19,490 nt of DNA from assembly GCA_934090775.1 (NCBI GenBank), contig CAKOKF010000013.1, positions 1-19,490 on the forward strand, in the 5' to 3' direction. Under the pieces are notes generated by a model. That model was not told the DNA's origin, made no database searches, and saw only the letters and a list, made by a program, of their open reading frames with translations. The stretch's first letter is position 1. Every line of letters begins with the position of its first letter. Position numbers and translations under genes: made by a program. Source of the stretch: an uncultured Bacilli bacterium (GTDB lineage: Bacteria > Bacillota_I > Bacilli_A > RF39 > UBA660). Positions 14,646-19,490 of the stretch are shown piece by piece.

Positions 14646-15434
14646 TTAACCATTCATCATTTGCATTACTGCAAGTACTAATAAAATCATAACGCCAAGA
14701 CCAGTCGAAATAAGCATACTCATCGTCTTATTTTCCATCTTATCTAATCTTTCTTTATACTTCGTATCACGAGCTTTTTGTTGAAGATTAGAAATAGATC
14801 TAGAAAAATTAAGTAACTGTTCTTGTTTTCTATCTTGACGTCCTAAACCTAAACGATATAGTAAACGCATCATACGCATAGAATCTCTTACCGGATAAGT
14901 TCTAGCAAATTCCATATAAGGTTCAATCGAACTATCACCCGAATTAATTTTAGCTATCATTTCTAATAAGCCTTTTTTAAATATTTCAGGGGCTGTATCG
15001 ACACTTTTTCCAATAGCAACCGGTACGGTATAGTGTTGAATTAAGATCTCTAAGCCTTTTAAGTAATGAGGTAACATAGCATCAATGGTATGTAAATTAT
15101 TCTTATAATAACTCTTTAAATTACTATAACTAGATTTAAAGATCAAAATACCTGCTACAATAGCCACAATAACATATATATAACTAAACTTATTAATAAA
15201 GAAACAAATTACTAATAAAGCCGTAACTAATCCTTGAGTTATTCTTTTACCAAATAAGTAGTCGGGATCAACACCTTCACCATAACGAGTTCTAACTAAA
15301 AAGTCATAATCACTTTCTTTAAATCTTAAGAAGTAACCAACATTATCATTGATACATTTTTTAATATCAATAACTTTAGTTTTATTTAAGATAAAGATAT
15401 ATAATGCGGATAATCCTAATATTTCAAAATACAT
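14646..15434 (-). CDS. tadC: TadC-like inner-membrane platform protein
   Basis: This 262-aa membrane protein belongs to the type II secretion F-domain family (PF00482), as TadC of the Tad (type IVc) pilus system. It has a short N-terminal hydrophobic segment, a cytoplasmic stretch, two spans around residues 67-100, and the F-domain region with MLPHYLKGLEILIQHYTVP, ARTYPVRDSMRMMRLLYRLG and a C-terminal span (MSMLISTGLGVMILLVLAVM). The two-residue gap after the tadB stop and the order CpaF-TadB-TadC fix the assignment. TadB and TadC together form the inner-membrane base on which the CpaF ATPase acts to push or pull pilin. It is the last gene of the operon, with a terminator right behind it. TadB versus TadC naming is by order. 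Confidence 0.8.
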   Translation of the reverse strand: MYFEILGLSALYIFILNKTKVIDIKKCINDNVGYFLRFKESDYDFLVRTRYGEGVDPDYLFGKRITQGLVTALLVICFFINKFSYIYVIVAIVAGILIFKSSYSNLKSYYKNNLHTIDAMLPHYLKGLEILIQHYTVPVAIGKSVDTAPEIFKKGLLEMIAKINSGDSSIEPYMEFARTYPVRDSMRMMRLLYRLGLGRQDRKQEQLLNFSRSISNLQQKARDTKYKERLDKMENKTMSMLISTGLGVMILLVLAVMQMMNG

Positions 15435-15436
15435 AA

Positions 15437-16339
15437 TTACTCTACCCCCACATCTTCATTATAATATTTCTCACCAGTAAGTAAGAAGTAACAGTTAACA
15501 ATGATGATTAAATGTAAGATTAATTTAACATACCACATATCTAGTAGTTTGATATATGAGTCTTTACCTAATAGGAACTGCATAACGGCCGCTAGTAAGA
15601 ATAAGGCCATACCGAAGGTTAAGAACTTTTTATGGAAGTTTGCTCTATCCATTCTATCACGGTATACACTTTCTACTAAAGCATCGATATCTAAAGACAT
15701 ATTTTCTAAAGATTCACCAGCATCTCTTGAACCTTCTTTGGTAATTTGGTAGAAAAGCTGGTGCATATTTTTTACCATATAATATGGATATTTTTCATTA
15801 AAGTAAGCTATTGATTGGTCAATAGTACCATTAGCATAAGCCATATCAATCATAGTTTTAACATCATCAACGACGGGTTTTTCTAAAATACCTGATTCTA
15901 CTACACCTTCTAAGGATTTAACAAAACTTTGGGTCGTATTAAATTCCATAATAACATTAGTAGTATAAGTTTGAATTTGTTCAAAGATGTATTCTGAATA
16001 AATTCTTTGGGTACGTAAGTAAGAAAGATAAGGGATAAAGGCAATCGCTATTAAAGCATAAAGAGCAGTTATAAATAGATTATAGAAGTAAAGATAAGCA
16101 ATACCGCCGGCTACAACGCCAAATAAGACGACTTGGCCAATATACTGTTTAGGGGTATATTCTTCTCCTAGTTCTTTTGTTTTTTCACGTACTTCTTTAT
16201 AGCTATAAGGGGCATATTTTTCATAGAGATTAGTTACACCATTTTGAATGAATTTAAAGGCTCCACTAGCCGAGGCATCGGCACTATTACGATATGAAAA
16301 AGCAAAAAGTGCTAAAGCAATTAAAATTATTAACTCCAT
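15437..16339 (-). CDS. tadB: TadB-like inner-membrane platform protein
   Basis: This 300-aa protein has hydrophobic segments at about residues 1-17, 75-115, 243-262 and 268-290. A central cytoplasmic helical domain contains YTTNVIMEFNTTQSF, VVESGILEKPVVDDVKTM and DAGESLENMSLDIDALVES, as in the type II secretion F-domain of TadB. It probably pairs with TadC as the membrane platform of the Tad pilus machine. The ATG at 16339 has a perfect AGGAGG seven bases upstream, overlapping the TAG of cpaF. It is a distant relative of its neighbour tadC. No sign of damage. Confidence 0.82.
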   Translation of the reverse strand: MELIILIALALFAFSYRNSADASASGAFKFIQNGVTNLYEKYAPYSYKEVREKTKELGEEYTPKQYIGQVVLFGVVAGGIAYLYFYNLFITALYALIAIAFIPYLSYLRTQRIYSEYIFEQIQTYTTNVIMEFNTTQSFVKSLEGVVESGILEKPVVDDVKTMIDMAYANGTIDQSIAYFNEKYPYYMVKNMHQLFYQITKEGSRDAGESLENMSLDIDALVESVYRDRMDRANFHKKFLTFGMALFLLAAVMQFLLGKDSYIKLLDMWYVKLILHLIIIVNCYFLLTGEKYYNEDVGVE

Positions 16340-16350
16340 TTTTATTCCTC

Positions 16351-17994
16351 CTATAAAACTTCTTCGTTATTTAAAGGTCTTGGTATAGGTTGTACGAATT
16401 TGTTTGATTGATTGTTGTTTAGTGGTCCGTTAAGATTATTAGTTCCCATAAAGTTTGGATTATTATTCATGTTGTTTTGATTAGGTACAGGACTTCCTTG
16501 AACCGGCTGACTTCCTTGCATAGTTTGACCAGTTGGAAAGTCTTGTGTAGTTTGATTAATTGGACTTGGTTGACTAAATTGATTCATTGGATTTATTTGA
16601 CTGGCCATATTTATTTGACTATTAGAGCCAAAAGGATTTAAGTCATTAGTATTATTTAACGAACCATTTGAACTCCCTTGATTTTGATTAAGATTATTAT
16701 TTTCTAAAGTGTTTGTGTTTAGAATTGAAGTCGCTAAGTTAGATTCATTAGTACCATTGTTACTTTGAATAGCACTATTATTTGAACCGCTACTTGCAGG
16801 TGCGACATTACTAGAAGAAGTTGCATTGTTACTAGCATTGGAATTAGTATTATCACCACTACTACTTTGCATAGCTGCTTCTTCTTCATGATATTTCTTT
16901 AAATCAGCTTCAATATCCCCATCATACTCCGGATTGTCACCAATATGGAAGGTATCTTTATCTAACATAACATTTTGAATACTTAAATAATCTAATAAAT
17001 GTTGGGTTGGATTTTTTAAACTATAATGACCATCCAAGGCTTTTTTATAAATCTCATTAGTACATGGTTTATTATTTTCATCAACATAAAACTCACAAAC
17101 TTCAATAATTTCTCTTTGAAAACGATTAAACTTTTTACTAAAGTAACCTTTAACATAAACCCCTAATTGGACATAACGATGAATTGTCGTTAAGAACTGC
17201 GTAACATCTTGACTAGATTCCATTAAGGAATACATACGCATTGGTATGGATGAGGCTTTATCAGCATGGATAGTTGATAAAATATTATGACCAGAAGATA
17301 TCGCATTACGAATAGACATAACGGCTTCGCCGGAACGAACCTCAGATAGTAAGATCCAAATTGGGTTTTGACGCATGCAGGCTACTAAAACATCAGTATA
17401 ACTACAAATATTATTAGTTTTCATTGCCACAATATCACGATGAGGAAATATACGGTCTAAGTGTAATTCCAAGGTATCTTCAATGGTAATTATCTTTTCA
17501 TTTTCTTTAATATGACTAGCTAAATATTTTAAAAGCTCAGTTTTACCAGAACCAGTTTCACCGGCAACTATAATATTACAGTGACCAGCAACACAATTCA
17601 TAAGAAAATCATGTAAGGTTTCTGTAATATATTCTTCATTTAAAAGCTTTTCTTTATTCAAACGAATTTTAGCTGGCGTTTTACGAATTAAACAAGCGAT
17701 ACCATTAGTGGCAATTGACTCATGAACGAAATTCATACGAAGCTCAGCTGATTCAGCATCCAATAAAGGATGAGCCATATTAAAGGTTTTACCCATAACA
17801 TTAGAACATTGGAAAGCTAACTTTTCCATAAAAGGGTTATTAATGTCGGGGCGTTCAACTTGATAAACGCCCTTCGATAAAGTTTTTAACCAAACTTGAC
17901 CATTATTAGAATATGATATATCGGTAATATCATCATCGGCTAAAAATTCTGCCAACGGACCGAAGTCCATTTGTTCAAATATTGCTTCATTCAT
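16351..17994 (-). CDS. cpaF: CpaF/TadA-type secretion ATPase with an Asn-rich C-terminal tail
   Basis: This 547-aa cytoplasmic ATPase of the type II/IV secretion family drives assembly of a Tad pilus. Visible motifs are the Walker A loop GETGSGKT (145-152), ITIEDTLEL (169-177) for the Asp box, the Walker B-like WILLSEVRSGEA (213-224) and the His box STIHADKASSIPMRM (240-254). In place of the common LLVGEVR the sequence reads LLSEVR. The catalytic part ends near residue 370. It is followed by about 170 residues of low-complexity sequence rich in Asn, Ser, Gln, Pro and Gly, ending FVQPIPRPLNNEEVL, which is not usual for CpaF. The tail is in frame, with no stops, and may be a flexible linker to the short conserved end. 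The Shine-Dalgarno is weak (AGAAAGAA). Confidence 0.9.
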   Translation of the reverse strand: MNEAIFEQMDFGPLAEFLADDDITDISYSNNGQVWLKTLSKGVYQVERPDINNPFMEKLAFQCSNVMGKTFNMAHPLLDAESAELRMNFVHESIATNGIACLIRKTPAKIRLNKEKLLNEEYITETLHDFLMNCVAGHCNIIVAGETGSGKTELLKYLASHIKENEKIITIEDTLELHLDRIFPHRDIVAMKTNNICSYTDVLVACMRQNPIWILLSEVRSGEAVMSIRNAISSGHNILSTIHADKASSIPMRMYSLMESSQDVTQFLTTIHRYVQLGVYVKGYFSKKFNRFQREIIEVCEFYVDENNKPCTNEIYKKALDGHYSLKNPTQHLLDYLSIQNVMLDKDTFHIGDNPEYDGDIEADLKKYHEEEAAMQSSSGDNTNSNASNNATSSSNVAPASSGSNNSAIQSNNGTNESNLATSILNTNTLENNNLNQNQGSSNGSLNNTNDLNPFGSNSQINMASQINPMNQFSQPSPINQTTQDFPTGQTMQGSQPVQGSPVPNQNNMNNNPNFMGTNNLNGPLNNNQSNKFVQPIPRPLNNEEVL

Positions 17995-18011
17995 TATAAA
18001 TCACATTCTTT

Positions 18012-18785
18012 CTAATTGGTAATAGTCTCCGTTTTATTATAAATATAATTAGTTATTTCTTCAGTAGAAACGGTTGTTGAACCTTCTTCTTTAGTATAAT
18101 TTGAGTTTCTTGGAACGGGAATAATTTCCACATTGTTGACATATTCACTTTTCTTTAGTAAGTCAAATAGACTATCTTGTACTTCGAATAATAAAGCGGA
18201 AGGGGTGCCACCAGATAAGGTGTTTTCTAAAATTGAATTACCAGCGGAATCTTTAATAGCTTTAATCTTAATTGATTTAACTAAAATAGCCATCATAACT
18301 TTGCCATTATCTTTAGCTTCCATATAAAGATCAATATAATCACCCGGACGGAAACGATTAGAATAAGTAGATTTATTATTTACTTTTAGAGAGTAAACTG
18401 TATAACCATCTTGCATATTCATAAAAGCATAATCAGGCATTTGTTCTTCTTTTAAGACTGACTCGGTATAAAATAGGCTTTTTGCTGGAATATCAGTTGA
18501 ATAACTAGAATAATAATTAATTAATTCTTTATCAGTTTGAATAATGTTTTTCGCATTTTTAACTAAAGAACGAGGGACTTTAACATGTCCGATCATATCT
18601 TTAGTAATTTGCGTTTTTCTTGGTATTTCTTTTAGAGCATAAGGAATAGTTACTAAGTCAATAGCTTTATTAACACGATAGTTATAACCAATAACAAGCG
18701 TTAATATTCCCACTACTATACATATAATAGTTACAGTATTTTTATTTTGAATAAACCTTTTTAAAGGGGCAAGTACATTTTTCAT
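18012..18785 (-). CDS. cpaB: CpaB/RcpC-like SAF-domain pilus assembly protein
   Basis: This 257-aa protein has one N-terminal membrane anchor (TVTIICIVVGILTLVIGYNY, about residues 18-37). A SAF-like domain follows (IPYALKEIPRKTQITKDMIG, then VPR and IPAKSLFYTESVL near 100-112), and then an RcpC/CpaB region with RPGDYIDLYMEA and IIPVPRN. In Tad systems CpaB/RcpC proteins sit on the outer face of the membrane and link the machine to the envelope. AAGGA seven bases before the ATG supports the start, and it lies 12 nt after the preceding paralogue. The end (TITN) is not damaged. That it belongs to pilus assembly follows from homology and the neighbouring cpaF-tadB-tadC genes. Confidence 0.8.
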   Translation of the reverse strand: MKNVLAPLKRFIQNKNTVTIICIVVGILTLVIGYNYRVNKAIDLVTIPYALKEIPRKTQITKDMIGHVKVPRSLVKNAKNIIQTDKELINYYSSYSTDIPAKSLFYTESVLKEEQMPDYAFMNMQDGYTVYSLKVNNKSTYSNRFRPGDYIDLYMEAKDNGKVMMAILVKSIKIKAIKDSAGNSILENTLSGGTPSALLFEVQDSLFDLLKKSEYVNNVEIIPVPRNSNYTKEEGSTTVSTEEITNYIYNKTETITN

Positions 18786-18797
18786 AAATATTCCTTT

Positions 18798-19490
18798 CTA
18801 TTCTCCTAAATTAGTATTATCTTGGTTAGTAGTACTTTGAGTACTAAAGTTTTGATTAACAGTAATTGACTTAGATAGAATGAAGTTTTGAATGTATTGG
18901 GAATCAATAGTAGCATCTCTATCTGTTGCAGAATAACTAGCATTTCTTGGAATTGGCATAACGCTTATACCACCGATATACTCAGTTTTCTTAAGTAATG
19001 TATATAATTCATCTGGAAGAGCAAACCACATTTGCGCTGGGGTTCTATCTTCGGTTGATGATTCAAAGACATCGTTACCAGCGGAATCTAGGACCGCTAA
19101 AACTTTAATACCTTGAATAAGACGACCAAAGATAACTCGGTTTGCTGTTGAGGTTGCTTTAACAAACAAATCAACATAGTTACCAGTATAAATGGAATTA
19201 CCATAAGTTGAATTAATATCTACAGCTAAGTTATAAGCTGTATAGCCATCAGGAATATCCGAAAATTCATTAGTAGTCGCTTCTTCAAAGGAAACAATAT
19301 AATCTTTATAGAAGAAGCTGTTAGCAGGAATGGTTTCACCGTATTTAACATAGTTATTAGTTATATTAGCGGTGGAAGTTACAATCCCTAAGTTTTTAGC
19401 TATTCTTTTTGGCAACTCAGTATACCCAATGGCATCGGCAGTAATTTGGTTACGGCTGTTAAGTTCTTTTTTCGCATAAGGAACACGAAT
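18798..19490 (-). CDS. Second CpaB/RcpC-like SAF-domain protein, N-terminus outside the window
   Basis: The frame is open up to the window edge: before the internal TTG at 19413-19415 it reads VPYAKKELNSRNQITADAIG, so the true start lies upstream and about 230 residues are visible. It is a clear paralogue of the next gene: PYAKKELNSRNQITADAIG versus PYALKEIPRKTQITKDMIG, TIPANSFFYKDYIV versus DIPAKSLFYTESVL, and GISVMPIPRNASY versus VEIIPVPRNSNY. It carries the SAF and RcpC-like parts. The C-terminus ends in a Thr/Asn/Gln-rich tail (STQSTTNQDNTNLGE). Two tandem CpaB-type genes, rather than one, suggest either two stacked or hetero-oligomeric envelope parts. An N-terminal membrane anchor is expected but not seen. 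Confidence 0.8.
   Translation of the reverse strand: MRVPYAKKELNSRNQITADAIGYTELPKRIAKNLGIVTSTANITNNYVKYGETIPANSFFYKDYIVSFEEATTNEFSDIPDGYTAYNLAVDINSTYGNSIYTGNYVDLFVKATSTANRVIFGRLIQGIKVLAVLDSAGNDVFESSTEDRTPAQMWFALPDELYTLLKKTEYIGGISVMPIPRNASYSATDRDATIDSQYIQNFILSKSITVNQNFSTQSTTNQDNTNLGE

Noticed and set aside
18798..19415. A CpaB gene starting at the TTG at 19413-19415
   Set aside because: The same frame is open and homologous to the neighbour's N-terminal region all the way to 19490, so the TTG is an internal leucine codon.

Overview
The window is low-GC DNA from a Firmicutes-type bacterium, probably an uncultured gut Bacilli or Erysipelotrichia-like lineage. The grounds are Shine-Dalgarno-led genes, many TTA/AAA/ATA codons, real TGA stops (so code 11, not the Mycoplasma code), consensus sigma-A promoters and a Firmicutes-style Tad/Cpa locus. 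No rRNA or tRNA gene is visible, so the taxonomy is only inferred.

Region 1 (about 1-9860, minus strand) is a surface-polysaccharide operon. It reads from a strong promoter at 9830-9857, which lies within a perfect 15-bp inverted repeat. In transcription order it encodes a GT4 glycosyltransferase, a rare-looking fusion of a polysaccharide pyruvyl transferase to an FrhB-type ferredoxin protein, a second paralogous GT4, two GT2 glycosyltransferases, a Wzy-type polymerase, a second pyruvyl transferase, and a Wzx-type flippase cut by the window edge. Genes overlap or sit within about 15 bp of each other, so they are probably co-translated. The enzymes would build, decorate with pyruvate, export and polymerise a lipid-linked repeat unit.

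Region 2 (9974-11226) holds an unrecognised 129-aa minus-strand gene with its own consensus promoter. Next to it, on the plus strand, is the initiating sugar-phosphate transferase, which loads the first sugar on undecaprenyl phosphate. It has its own promoter and terminator.

Region 3 (11227-14600) is a very AT-rich accessory stretch. It has a plus-strand two-gene unit (an unrecognised 323-aa soluble protein and a multi-spanning membrane protein). A eukaryotic-like protein kinase gene faces it, and the two stop codons overlap. Upstream of the kinase lie a broken gene resembling sigma-70 region 4, three 14-bp repeats spaced exactly 32 bp apart, and a G-rich tract. It has the look of a small defence or stress cargo, but no function is proven.

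Region 4 (14617-19490, minus strand) is the 3' part of a Tad/Cpa (type IVc pilus) operon. It carries two tandem CpaB/RcpC-like SAF proteins, the CpaF ATPase with a long Asn/Ser/Gln-rich tail, and TadB and TadC, followed by a clean intrinsic terminator. GC content rises visibly here: hand counts give 26/60 at 16081-16140 and 23/60 at 15541-15600, against 13/60 at 12421-12480 and 12/60 at 13561-13620. This suggests the Tad genes are core genome and regions 1 and 3 are more recently acquired or variable.
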